This document shows, one piece after another, positions 17,575 through 27,200 of a stretch of 64,000 nucleotides of DNA (the first letter of the stretch is position 1; the number at the start of each line of letters is the position of its first letter). This DNA is from an uncultured Fidelibacterota bacterium (GTDB taxonomy: Bacteria; Fidelibacterota; Marinisomatia; Marinisomatales; TCS55). The notes under the pieces are model-generated. The model had not been told where the DNA came from. It saw nothing but the letters and a program-made list of their open reading frames with translations, and made no database searches. Location of the stretch: assembly GCA_902615915.1 (NCBI GenBank), contig CACMQQ010000004.1, forward strand, positions 62,001 through 126,000, given 5' to 3'. A program made the translations under genes and the position numbers.

Positions 17575-20361
17575 ATGAAAAAGAACCTGCTTTTATATTC
17601 CATTGTTTGGATTGTTCTACTGATCGGCTGTGGCCCTGAACTTCAAACTGTTATTAATCGAGACGCTCATAACCGAGTAATTTTAGAAGCCGAGGTAAAA
17701 GGGGAAGTTGACACCCTATGGAGTAAGGTTTACACTTATCACTTCGCTGGTGACCCTGCTTTGGCTGTCAATACAGATCCAGAACCACAAGAAACCCCTG
17801 AGGAAGAAACCCCTGAGGAAGAAACCCCTGAGGAAGAAACCCCTGAGGAACCAAAGGTTTATATCGTCACTGCGGATACCACAAAAAAGTCCTTTTCTAG
17901 CTATGCAAAAGGGAGAGCAGAGGGCGAGTGGAAAACCTGGTGGCCGAACGGCATTATTAAATCAGAGTTCACCTATGTTAAAAATGAGATCGAGGGCGTT
18001 TATTCCTATTTTGACAGTTTGGGCACCAAGATCAAGACTGAGACCTATAAAAAGAGCATATTGAATGGTGTATTATCTGAGTACAATGAAAATGGAACTC
18101 TTAGGAGTACGATAGATTATGTTAAAGGCAAGAAAACGGGTCTAGTAAAAGAATTCTTAGAGGGCATTGTCCTATTAGAGCAAAAAACCTTAAAGAAAGA
18201 TAGCCTTGATGGAGAATGGACCTCATGGCATGATAATGGCACCAAAAAAGTGGTTCGAGTCTACAAGAATGGTACTCCCGTTGGTAATTGGGTTTTTAAT
18301 GATGAAAAAGGTGAGTGGATGCGTGAAGAGCAATATAAAGGTGGACTAGCGCATGGAATTTGGTCATTCTACGATGAAGCCAGGGATAAAGTCTTTCAAT
18401 ACTACACCAAAGGCAAATTGATGGCTGAGTATACTGAAGCAAAATGGCCCAACGGGCAAATAAAAGAAGTGCCTTCATTCAAAAATGGTTTACCACATGG
18501 AACATGGACAGGTTATTGGCCTGATGGTTCCACTCGATACAAACTAGATTACAAAGAAGGTGAAAAAGACGGTGATGAGATGCGGTATGATTCTTTGGGC
18601 GTTCTGATCTATGAAGTAAGATATGCCAAAGGCATTCGAGATGGAGTTGAAAAGGAATTCTACTCCAATGGTAATCCTAAAAAAGAGGTCAGATATGCCA
18701 AAGGCATTCGAGATGGAGTTGAAAAGGAATTCTACTCCAATGGTAATCCTAAAAGAACTGCTAGATACAGCAACAATTTATTAGATGGCAAAACTGAGCT
18801 TTTTGATTCGCTCGGTGTCATAACTGAGACCATAACCTTTAAGGATAGTTTAAGAAACGGCAAAACAACCATTTGGTGGCCCAATGGAAAAGCATATCAA
18901 AGACTTACCTATCTGAATAATGTTTTAGAAGGGGAATACGAAGAATGGGATAGCTTAGGCAAGGATATTGTAAAAGGCGATTATGTCAATGGAACGCGTG
19001 ATAAGAAATGGCTTTATTATGATAGCGAAGGCAGAAGAGATAAATTCATATTTTTAGATATGGATTCAGTTATTACGGATTACAAATTTCGATATTACCC
19101 AAACTGGCAAATTGTTGAAGAACCAAGCTTTAACGATGAAGGATTGTACGATGGTAAATGGGAGTCTTTTTATTTAGACGGAACTAAAAAAAAGGATTAC
19201 GAATACGATATGGGCAAAAAAGACAAGATCTGGATGTCCTATTATCAAGACAAACGTCGCCAGAATTTCACCTTTTATAATCAAGATTCATTGGTCACTG
19301 ACTACGATTTTAAATATTATGATAACTTGCAGATAGCAGAAGAGCCAGAGTTTAATAAAGAGGGTCTTTTTGATGGAAAATGGGAAGCCTTCTATGAGGA
19401 TGGTGAAACGAAAAAGACCTTTGGTTATGATGCAGGCAAAAAAGACAAGATCTGGATGTCCTATTATCAAGACAAACGTCGCCAGAATTTCACCTTTTAT
19501 AATCAAGATTCATTGGTCACTGACTACGATTTTAAATATTATGATAACATAAGCTCAATTGAAGATTCTAATTATTATAACTATGATTTTTATATGAATC
19601 TTAAAGTTGACAATGCCCCAACTTTTGAGAATATGCAAATTGTAGAAGAGCCAAGTTTTGATAAAAATGGTTCATATGATGGTAAATGGGAAGCATTCTT
19701 TGAGGATGGTGAAATTTGGAGAACGTTCCATTATACAGAGGGAAAAAAAGATAAACTATGGACAGTGCTGTATGATTCAACGGGGGTCAAACAGTCCGAA
19801 ACAAACTTCGCAGATGATTTAAGAGAAGGTATGTATTTTGAGTGGTATGAGAGCATTAAAGTAAGACAAAAAGAAGAAGGTTTATGGGTTCAAGATAAAA
19901 AGCATGAGATCTGGACGTATTGGAACGAATTTCAAGAAAAGACTCTAGAAGTGTGGGATATGGGAAACCTGCTTCACACATATAAATATGAATATTATGA
20001 AAATGGCCAAGTCAAAGAAGAGCCTTCCTATAAGGACGGTAAAATGCATGGAGATTGGGTGCGATATTTTCCAAATGGCGACATCAAGGGAACTCGTGTC
20101 TTTAGGGAAGGTCTTAAAGAAGGCCTATGGGTTGAGTATCACAGGAACCCGCCAGGAGAACGAGATGATATTTTTGCCTGGAAGGGTAAATACGTGGAAG
20201 ATAAAAAAGAAGGTAGATGGGAATGGTACTGGCTTAATACCAATTTACAACGCGTTGAAGTTTTCAAGAATGATCAAATTCTTTCTCAAGATTGTTATGA
20301 AAGAGACGGAAGTGGGAGAAAGAGGGAGTGTATGGAAGTTAGAGGGCCAAGTAGCTATTAA
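17575..20361 (+). CDS. MORN/YwqK-repeat lipoprotein (928 residues)
   Basis: The N-terminus 'MKKNLLLYSIVWIVLLIGC' is a lipoprotein signal with the lipidated Cys near residue 19. An acidic linker of four ETPEE units (residues 73-92) follows, then about 800 residues of MORN_2/YwqK-type units of the form 'G-W--(W/Y)--NG--K---Y--G---G'. Family members called 'YwqK antitoxins' consist of such units, but the name says little about function here. I infer a periplasm- or surface-facing, membrane-anchored repeat scaffold. The gene begins 17 bases after the giant gene and shares its strand, so the two may be co-expressed. ATG 17575 opens the lipoprotein signal; an out-of-frame ATG lies at 17570. Two segments are exact internal DNA duplications. 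The 3' end overlaps the convergent symporter gene by four bases. Confidence 0.8.
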   Translation: MKKNLLLYSIVWIVLLIGCGPELQTVINRDAHNRVILEAEVKGEVDTLWSKVYTYHFAGDPALAVNTDPEPQETPEEETPEEETPEEETPEEPKVYIVTADTTKKSFSSYAKGRAEGEWKTWWPNGIIKSEFTYVKNEIEGVYSYFDSLGTKIKTETYKKSILNGVLSEYNENGTLRSTIDYVKGKKTGLVKEFLEGIVLLEQKTLKKDSLDGEWTSWHDNGTKKVVRVYKNGTPVGNWVFNDEKGEWMREEQYKGGLAHGIWSFYDEARDKVFQYYTKGKLMAEYTEAKWPNGQIKEVPSFKNGLPHGTWTGYWPDGSTRYKLDYKEGEKDGDEMRYDSLGVLIYEVRYAKGIRDGVEKEFYSNGNPKKEVRYAKGIRDGVEKEFYSNGNPKRTARYSNNLLDGKTELFDSLGVITETITFKDSLRNGKTTIWWPNGKAYQRLTYLNNVLEGEYEEWDSLGKDIVKGDYVNGTRDKKWLYYDSEGRRDKFIFLDMDSVITDYKFRYYPNWQIVEEPSFNDEGLYDGKWESFYLDGTKKKDYEYDMGKKDKIWMSYYQDKRRQNFTFYNQDSLVTDYDFKYYDNLQIAEEPEFNKEGLFDGKWEAFYEDGETKKTFGYDAGKKDKIWMSYYQDKRRQNFTFYNQDSLVTDYDFKYYDNISSIEDSNYYNYDFYMNLKVDNAPTFENMQIVEEPSFDKNGSYDGKWEAFFEDGEIWRTFHYTEGKKDKLWTVLYDSTGVKQSETNFADDLREGMYFEWYESIKVRQKEEGLWVQDKKHEIWTYWNEFQEKTLEVWDMGNLLHTYKYEYYENGQVKEEPSYKDGKMHGDWVRYFPNGDIKGTRVFREGLKEGLWVEYHRNPPGERDDIFAWKGKYVEDKKEGRWEWYWLNTNLQRVEVFKNDQILSQDCYERDGSGRKRECMEVRGPSSY
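17791..17850 (+). repeat. Four perfect 15-bp tandem repeats encoding an ETPEE linker
   Basis: The unit GAAACCCCTGAGGAA is repeated four times without mismatch and keeps the frame. Perfect short tandem copies are prone to slippage, so linker length between the lipid anchor and the MORN repeats may vary among strains. A fifth, degenerate unit ('EEPK') follows. Confidence 0.95.
18619..18754 (+). repeat. 72-bp tandem duplication inside the MORN-repeat gene
   Basis: Bases 18619-18682 recur exactly at 18691-18754 (period 72 bp, 24 residues, beginning 'RYAKGIRDGVEKEF'). This is one MORN_2 unit copied in frame, so the array appears to grow by unit duplication. Confidence 0.9.
19213..19548 (+). repeat. 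Exact 114-bp duplicated segment (19213-19326 and 19435-19548)
   Basis: The two copies lie 222 bp apart and are identical as far as I can read. They encode 'GKKDKIWMSYYQDKRRQNF' and the following strand up to 'KYYDN'. The intervening unit is a diverged MORN block, so the exact match indicates a recent two-unit duplication or local gene conversion rather than functional constraint. Confidence 0.9.
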
Positions 20362-21764
20362 ATTTCTTTCAGTTTAGCAAAATATTTTTTTGCTTCATCC
20401 ATTACTTTCCCAGATAATAAAACAGAGCCTATTACTGTTGGAATTGCCATTACCGCATACATACCATCGACTACACTTAATACAACTTCTATAGTTATCA
20501 TTGCCCCCACTATAATAGTAACAACGTAAAAACATCGATAATAAAAGATACTTTTAGTGCCAAAAAGATAGCCGCTACATTTGCTGCCATAATAGGAATA
20601 GCTCATCATTGTTGATAGACTAAAAGTCAACACGGCTGATAATAAGAGAAATTTTCCAAAGCTTCCAAGTTCAGTTATAAAAGCTGCAGTTGTCATCGTA
20701 ACTCCATTCAATCCTTCCTCTTGCCATACTCCTGATGATAAAATGACCAGAGCAGTAATAGTGCAAACTATAATCGTATCGATAAATGGCTCAATCATTG
20801 CTACTAGTCCTTCTCTAACAGGTTCATTGGTTTGTGCTGCTCCATGCGCCATATCTGAGGTACCTAGCCCTGCCTCATTTGAGAACAATGCTCTTCTCAC
20901 GCCTGCTATGATAACAGCGCCAACTGCACCACCCATTACAGCATCACCAGTGAATGCATCGTTTACAATTAAAGCAAAGAGTGATGGAATTTCAGTAATG
21001 TGTTTAAAGATAACGAGCAAACCAGATAAGAGATATAAGATCACCATAATTGGAACTAAATAGGAAGCTACTTTACCAATGCGTTGAATGCCGCCGAAGA
21101 TCACAATTCCTGTTAACGTTGCCATTATTAATCCTTGTAAAAAGTCACCTATCAACGCATTTTCAACAAACATATTGTTAGGTAAAAAAACCTGATCGCG
21201 AATGATGTCAGCTAACTGATTTGATTGAAACATAACTGTACAACCAATGAGCCCAGCAAGGCTAAAGAGAATCGATAAAGGCTTAAAACGTTTTCCGAGC
21301 CCATTTTCTATATAGTACATTGGACCGCCTTGAATCTGGCCTTGGTCATCTTTGCCTCTATACAATATTGATAATGTACATGAAAAGAATTTTGTCGACA
21401 TTCCAAGCAATGCACTTACCCACATCCAAAATAATGCACCCGGCCCTCCCATTTGTATTGCAATGGCAACACCACTTATATTGCCAAGGCCAACTGTACT
21501 TGCTAATGCGCTTGTCAGTGCTTGAAAGTGTGTGATCTCTCCAGGGTCGTTAGGGTCATTATATTTGCCCATCAAAATTTTTAGTCCATGAGAGAAGTAT
21601 TTGAAAGGAACAAATCGACTATAAATCGAAAAGAAAACACCTCCACCCAAAAGCAAAAATAATAAGAATGGAATTTCAACTGTACCCATGGTCAAGAAAG
21701 GCGCAGACCACATAAAGTCTGCGAAAGAGGAAACTGCTAATTCAATTGTTTTGAACAAATTCAT
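20358..21764 (-). CDS. Alanine/glycine:cation symporter, AGCS family (468 aa)
   Basis: An inner-membrane sodium- or proton-coupled amino acid importer. Many hydrophobic segments are visible, and the family signature region reads 'FQALTSALASTVGLGNISG' followed by 'AIQMGGPGALFWMW' (about residues 84-117). Another family hallmark is 'RRALFSNEAGLGTSDMAHG' near residue 290. Length matches the AGCS (AlsT/DagA) family. Start ATG 21764 precedes 'MNLFKTIEL'. The gene is convergent with the MORN lipoprotein (four-base overlap) and divergent from the LptF/G-type gene. Substrate specificity (alanine versus glycine) cannot be told from sequence. The 63 bases upstream are AT-rich and shared with the divergent gene. 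Confidence 0.93.
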   Translation of the reverse strand: MNLFKTIELAVSSFADFMWSAPFLTMGTVEIPFLLFLLLGGGVFFSIYSRFVPFKYFSHGLKILMGKYNDPNDPGEITHFQALTSALASTVGLGNISGVAIAIQMGGPGALFWMWVSALLGMSTKFFSCTLSILYRGKDDQGQIQGGPMYYIENGLGKRFKPLSILFSLAGLIGCTVMFQSNQLADIIRDQVFLPNNMFVENALIGDFLQGLIMATLTGIVIFGGIQRIGKVASYLVPIMVILYLLSGLLVIFKHITEIPSLFALIVNDAFTGDAVMGGAVGAVIIAGVRRALFSNEAGLGTSDMAHGAAQTNEPVREGLVAMIEPFIDTIIVCTITALVILSSGVWQEEGLNGVTMTTAAFITELGSFGKFLLLSAVLTFSLSTMMSYSYYGSKCSGYLFGTKSIFYYRCFYVVTIIVGAMITIEVVLSVVDGMYAVMAIPTVIGSVLLSGKVMDEAKKYFAKLKEI

Positions 21765-21827
21765 TTCATTATCATAAAAGTAATTAATTATAACGAAATT
21801 ATAAGGTTAATTACTAAAGCTATTTAC
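21765..21827. promoter_or_regulatory. AT-rich divergent promoter region
   Basis: A 63-base gap between divergently transcribed symporter and permease genes must hold start signals for both. TATAA-like stretches occur on the plus strand (near 21789-21804), but no convincing -35/-10 pair or operator can be singled out. No clear Shine-Dalgarno precedes ATG 21828. Confidence 0.3.
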
Positions 21828-22919
21828 ATGAAAAAGCTTGATATATATTTACTGCAAAAATTTATAGTCACACTCTTGATGACTCTTCTAGGCTTTATTT
21901 GCGTCATTCTCATAGTAGACTTGATTGAAAATCTTGATCGATTTATTGACAATGCAATTCCCTTTAATATAACCATGAAATATTATCTATATGCCATACC
22001 ATGGTTTATTAATATTGGCTTGCCAATGTCAATGCTTATTGCAACCGTATTCAGTATTGGCTTACTAGCAAAAAAAAATGAGCTGACAGCAATGAAATCA
22101 ACTGGAATTAGTGTATACCGAATCGCAATTCCTATTTTTACAACTAGTGTATTGACAAGTCTTATTTCATTTGAACTTGATAATAAATGGGTTAGCAAAG
22201 GGAATCAATTGCGGTATGATATTGAAAGAGAATACATGAAACGTAAATCAAGAGTTAAGGTCAAGAAAAATATGCGAGATATTTTTCTTCAGAAAAATGA
22301 AAAATCCCATTTATCAATTGATAGATACAGGACCGATACTAAAATTGGTAGAAATATAACAATGATCGCGCTTGAGGATGGAATTGTAAACAAAAGGCTA
22401 GATTCGAGAGGTATTAAGTGGCTCGACACATTAAATGTTTGGAACGTTACTAATTATTCAATTAGAGAATTTGATGAATTAGGGGCTGTAAAAGAAACTA
22501 TCATATCAAACTCAGATACCATTATGGATATTGGGTTCACACCTGACGATATCACTCAACAAACCAAAAGGCCGGATGAATTGAGTTACTCAGAACTAAC
22601 GGAGAGAATAAATCAATTAAAGAATAACGGGGTTGATACAATCAAATGGGAGGTCGATCGATCTTTTAAAATATCGTTTGCTTTTACAAATCTTATTGTT
22701 GTTCTTTTCGGTCTGCCGCTTGTTCTTATCAAGTCAAAAAACGGGCTCTCATTTGGCGCAGGGATGGGAATTCTGGTAATCTTTATTTATTATGTTTTTA
22801 TAAAGTTTGGTATGTCAATGGGGTATAGCGGAATTATGACTCCGAACGTAGCAGCATGGATGGGAAATGTTATATTTTCGATTGGTGGTATTTTATTGCT
22901 TTTGGTTATTAGGAAGTGA
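21828..22919 (+). CDS. LptF/LptG-family (YjgP/YjgQ) lipopolysaccharide export permease
   Basis: A 363-residue inner-membrane protein of the type that pairs with LptB to extract LPS and pass it to the periplasmic Lpt bridge. Visible are an N-terminal amphipathic 'MKKLDIYLLQKFI' followed by TM1, TM2-TM3 around 'INIGLPMSMLIATVFSIG', the family-typical 'KKNELTAMKSTGIS' cytoplasmic motif (residues 83-96), a large periplasmic middle domain (about 130-280), and three C-terminal TM segments including 'GLPLVLIKSKNGLSFGAG'. Only one such gene lies in the window; the partner and lptB must be elsewhere. I cannot decide between LptF and LptG. The 3' end overlaps the convergent barrel gene by 27 bases. Confidence 0.88.
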   Translation: MKKLDIYLLQKFIVTLLMTLLGFICVILIVDLIENLDRFIDNAIPFNITMKYYLYAIPWFINIGLPMSMLIATVFSIGLLAKKNELTAMKSTGISVYRIAIPIFTTSVLTSLISFELDNKWVSKGNQLRYDIEREYMKRKSRVKVKKNMRDIFLQKNEKSHLSIDRYRTDTKIGRNITMIALEDGIVNKRLDSRGIKWLDTLNVWNVTNYSIREFDELGAVKETIISNSDTIMDIGFTPDDITQQTKRPDELSYSELTERINQLKNNGVDTIKWEVDRSFKISFAFTNLIVVLFGLPLVLIKSKNGLSFGAGMGILVIFIYYVFIKFGMSMGYSGIMTPNVAAWMGNVIFSIGGILLLLVIRK

Positions 22920-24296
22920 GGTTTCCGGGACTGGGGATGGTCCCGAAGAAGCATCATCAGTTTTGTTATCTCTCCCCTTAAAGCTGGTCATTGTAAATCC
23001 CAATGAGAAATTCAATCCTTTCATAGTATGTATCCACATGCCACTTTTAAATGAAAACCCGACATCAATCATTACAGGGCCACCATGAAAACCTGCTCCC
23101 ATTCCAAACTCCGTTCTATCCATCCCTTCCCAAGAAAATCCTAATCTTAAGGGCAGGTTATCGAATCTATATAGCTCAGCTGCTATGGCCCATTTCCATC
23201 TGGCGCTAGAGAAAAATCTGTTTTCAAATCCAGTAGAAATATCTGAACTTATCAAAACCTCGTCCCCCCTATAAGACCCACCAATTCTAAAAATAGAAGG
23301 ATAAGTGATATTGAACTTTTTAACTTTGCCATTTTCATCCAAATTTTTTACAATTTGCGAAGAGCTAGTAAATAAGTTTCCAGACGAAAGATTATCAGCG
23401 CGTAACGAATCGATTTTGTAGGTGTATAATACCGCTACGCTATCAGAAAGTCTCTCACCTCCCCACTTCAGCGGGTATTCTTTCAACGCATCTTTTAATA
23501 ATGAGGGTTTGTTCCATCCTATGCTAGCTGATGCATTTATAATGGAGGCACCAAACCTCAGTCTATTAAATTCTTTTGTCGCCAAACCAATATCAATTCC
23601 GTAGCCACTCCCACCAAAACCTTGGCGAAGATAGTACGTCCCAGAACCATAAACTGCTTTGGGTGTAGTAATGAAATCAGCTTTACTGGAATCTGGATCA
23701 AGACCCATATAAAAGAGACCTTGTAAATATTTGACTGTTAAACCGACTGCATAAGATTCAAATGGAACCGCAAAGGAAAACCCAAATTCATTTACCCCTA
23801 TAACTTCAAGGCCAAAAGTCATATCAATGTTTGGGTTATTGGCATTGCCTTCCAAAATAAGCCTTACTAATCCTGAGGGTAAAGCATAGGTACTCAAATA
23901 ATTCATATTTGATGATAAGACCATATTTCCCAAAGAAAAATTAAGAAATGGTATAGCTAAATGACCATCAAGGTCAAATCGTAACCCCCCATTATTATCC
24001 AATCTATTTAGTATGAATGATTTCTCATCTTGCTCTAAGGTATCACCGTTTAACGCATTTAAGGTAGCTATAGATAAATAATTATTTTTCATACCAAAAT
24101 CCAAACCACCCAACTGCAACATAAACGGTTTTTCTTTTTGATAGGCAATTAGAGCGGGATTATAACCAACAGCATAAATACCATCAGCAATAGTTGTTGT
24201 TGCGCCAACTAACGCAACTGTTCTAGGGTCTCTTTTTTGTCCATAAAGAATTGAATTAAAAAAAATAATTAAAACTAATAATGATTTTGATCTCAT
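22893..24296 (-). CDS. FadL/PorV-like outer-membrane beta-barrel protein (DUF5723-like)
   Basis: I chose ATG 24296 because it overlaps the preceding gene's stop (ATGA, 24293-24296) and directly starts a signal peptide ('MRSKSLLVLIIFFNSILYG'); a longer frame to 24317 would bury the signal. The mature start has 'YAVGYNPALIA', the short 'NPA' motif common in FadL, PorV and PorQ-type barrels, followed by many alternating aromatic strands ending at about residue 440. The C-terminus is Ser/Pro-rich ('SSGPSPVPETS'). Translation is probably coupled to the upstream 1132-residue protein, suggesting a joint envelope function. A PorV-like shuttle role for sorting-domain proteins is possible but unproven; a plain porin or transport barrel fits equally well. 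Confidence 0.65.
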   Translation of the reverse strand: MRSKSLLVLIIFFNSILYGQKRDPRTVALVGATTTIADGIYAVGYNPALIAYQKEKPFMLQLGGLDFGMKNNYLSIATLNALNGDTLEQDEKSFILNRLDNNGGLRFDLDGHLAIPFLNFSLGNMVLSSNMNYLSTYALPSGLVRLILEGNANNPNIDMTFGLEVIGVNEFGFSFAVPFESYAVGLTVKYLQGLFYMGLDPDSSKADFITTPKAVYGSGTYYLRQGFGGSGYGIDIGLATKEFNRLRFGASIINASASIGWNKPSLLKDALKEYPLKWGGERLSDSVAVLYTYKIDSLRADNLSSGNLFTSSSQIVKNLDENGKVKKFNITYPSIFRIGGSYRGDEVLISSDISTGFENRFFSSARWKWAIAAELYRFDNLPLRLGFSWEGMDRTEFGMGAGFHGGPVMIDVGFSFKSGMWIHTMKGLNFSLGFTMTSFKGRDNKTDDASSGPSPVPETSLPNNQKQ

Positions 24297-27200
24297 TTTT
24301 TCAATAACCCATTCCAAATATTATCAATAGCAATATCTTCAATAGACTGTGAACCGCCACTGCCGCTAGTTAATGAAAAATACCAACCTGACATATCTCT
24401 AACTTTACCATCGGAAGATTTTATCCTGATGCGAATACTGTCTTTCAGGCTACTAGACAATGAACTAATACCATCTGTGCTTGTGGGGGTCCAATTATAG
24501 AAATTTTCATTGGTTAAATCTGTAATAATATTGACCCAGCCAACATCTGAATTCACATTTGGGTTACCTCCAGCATAATAGGCAAGATCTACTTTTGAAA
24601 CAGTGCCATATGTTTTCCAAGTAATTTTTATAGTCGAGCTCTCATTTAAACTTTGGCCTCCATTTGGAAACTTAACAACCAGCTCATTTGGAGGGGGGTC
24701 TGACATACCTGTGCTACTTATGCTAAAGGTTACAAAAGAATCAATATTTAGATAGTCACCTGTTGTCATATAAACTGATCTACCGTTTGAACCCTCCAAC
24801 CTGAACCTGGGAGCCATATAAGGTTGGCCTGGATCTGTCATTAATCTAACTCTCTCTTTTGGCAAAGGACTAGCATAAGTAGTAAGCCCTGCTTCCCGGA
24901 CTTGGCCTGCATGAACACCAGAATTTGTGACATTGTAAAAACTTTTTGGCTCAGGAAGAGGGATCTTTAAAAGAGTGTCTACATAGGAAAAAGCGGTATC
25001 CATTGAACTGCTTGTTGTTTTAATGATATATGACATGCCATTGATACAATCTGCAAAGTCATCCATAACATTAAATATATAAATATCGCTAAACTCTGGA
25101 TTTAAACTATCACAAGTTGATACTAAATATACACTATCAGTATTGGACCAATTTAATTTAACCACCATAGAATCCTTAAATGCGCGCAAAGCTACTACTG
25201 TTGTATCTAACGGAAAATACCCTGTATTTGACATTAGCATAGAAAGATCTCCTCCTGAGGGAATTTTATTTTCAACAGTAAATGTCATACTCGCAGACTG
25301 TAATGAAGAACGTATCCTGTTTCTATTGGAATGATCCATTTCTTGTAAAGGAGAATTGGTTGCTGATATAAATGTCATAGGAGCCATGATTATCTCAAAT
25401 GGGGCTAACATTCTATATTTTCCTCCTATGGTCATTCCCGATTCAAGCGTACCTCTACCGTCAATTCTTGCTCTAGAATTCACATTGAAGGTTGAAGGAT
25501 TTGATGACATTAACTCAACAATGGTTGTCTCATTCGTTTTAGGTGTTACGTTGGTGCTATCATAATAATTCAACGATCCTGGCGCTTGGTATTTTAAGGT
25601 TGTTGTTCCAATTGAGGATAATCTTACAATCGTTTTTGTGGTATCTTTAGCGGTTGATGGACTTGCAAGAGTGGATATGGCATTCACTTTTGAAGTATCA
25701 CCTGCTTGATTTATACCCACCATATCAAAATCAAGAACTACAGGCAATCTTATTCCATTATACATTTCAATTTCTAATTTAGTATCCACAAATTCCCAAC
25801 CAGAAAAACCGAGCGGCATCCCTGAAATAGCAAAGGAGGTTGGTGGAAATTCTTGAACTATATTTGCTTCCATGGATTCAAAGTGAAGTCCTTTTAGACC
25901 TATATCAAAAGATATCCCCCCAAAGTTTGATCCATCTAACGGAAATGAACTGTTCTGTGCTTTGATTGTAGCAGAAGCTTCTAAGGTAAGCTTTTTTAAA
26001 ACAGAGTCAGCTCCTTGAGGGTTATAAAACGTATATCCATCTAAGTCATAATTCTTTTTAATAGTCAAACCATTTTTTAATACTGTATCCAATTTTGTGG
26101 AATCTTTTCCTGCAGGCGGTGCAAAATTCTTAAAATTCATCAAAAAATTCACATCCATAGGATAACCGCTAGTAATACTATTTATCTTTATTTCATTGAT
26201 ATCAGCGGCGCTTGGAGATATTAATTTGCCAGAAAATATTTCAATGGAAGCTGGAAATTTAACTTCGGGTATACCGATAGGAATATTTGTCTCTGCAATG
26301 CTAACCAAAGCTGAATCAAAACCTGAAATTTTTAATTGATTTGATATGCCAATCTGCATCTTATCACCCGCACTGATTGTAATAAGGTCCCCTGTCAAAG
26401 TATTTATTTTATGATAAACTCGTCCAAAGCTATTATCCGAACCTCCATCGTTTTCAGAACTGTTTATATACAATTTTTGGCCCCCTGTGCCTGCTGGATT
26501 TACCCCTTCTTCTTTTATCCAAAAATAATAGTTGGTACTGGCATTATAAGTTTTGCCACTTGAAAAGGGAAATTCTACTTCTCCAGCTGCTGTATTTCTA
26601 TTAATTGTGACAGTATTCGATTTATCGTAAGGTGCGCTTATAAACTTAGAATTTGGGTTAGCGCTTGAGGGATCATTATCAGCTGTGTAGATATAAAGCG
26701 CCAAATTATAATCTGCTGCTGGTGCAGCATTACTTAATTTCAATATGATTTTGCTTAAAGCTCCGGTTTTTGACAAAGAGAATTTTTGCCAACCATTAGT
26801 CCATCCTGTCACTGAAGTCGCGCTAGTGTAACTAAACAAAGTTTCCTCTGAAGATCCAGCAGTCAAAGATTCAAGACCTAATGACAAATCCATAGTCATT
26901 GAATTGCCTATCGAAGCTTTACTTATAGAGCTTGCAGATGGTGAAAAGGTTTGCCCCTTTCCTATGCTCGCTTGAGTTTGATTTGCAAGTGTAATTGAGG
27001 CACTGTTAATACTTGTTTTTAAAGTTGAGGCAAAATTGGTTATTGATGATGGCAGGCCATCGTTCTCGATAGATGTTGTAAAATTACTAACTGCTCCACC
27101 AGCATCCTCTTTAACAACATATCCATTTATTGATTCAATGAATTCAAATTGATCCAGAGAGATGGATGGGATATTAATAGGTATCTGTATGCTCGGATTA

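Noticed and set aside
17575-20361. Toxin-antitoxin antidote, from the name YwqK
   Set aside because: The protein is a 928-residue lipoprotein with no neighbouring toxin; only the repeat type is shared with YwqK-like proteins.
19988-20377. 129-residue plus-strand ORF overlapping the MORN gene
   Set aside because: It is an out-of-frame shadow; the MORN frame has clear repeat constraint through the same bases.
22926-22945. CGGGAC/GTCCCG hairpin after the LptF/G-type gene as a terminator
   Set aside because: A six-pair stem exists just after the stop, but no T-tract follows on either strand and it lies within the coding end of the convergent barrel gene.
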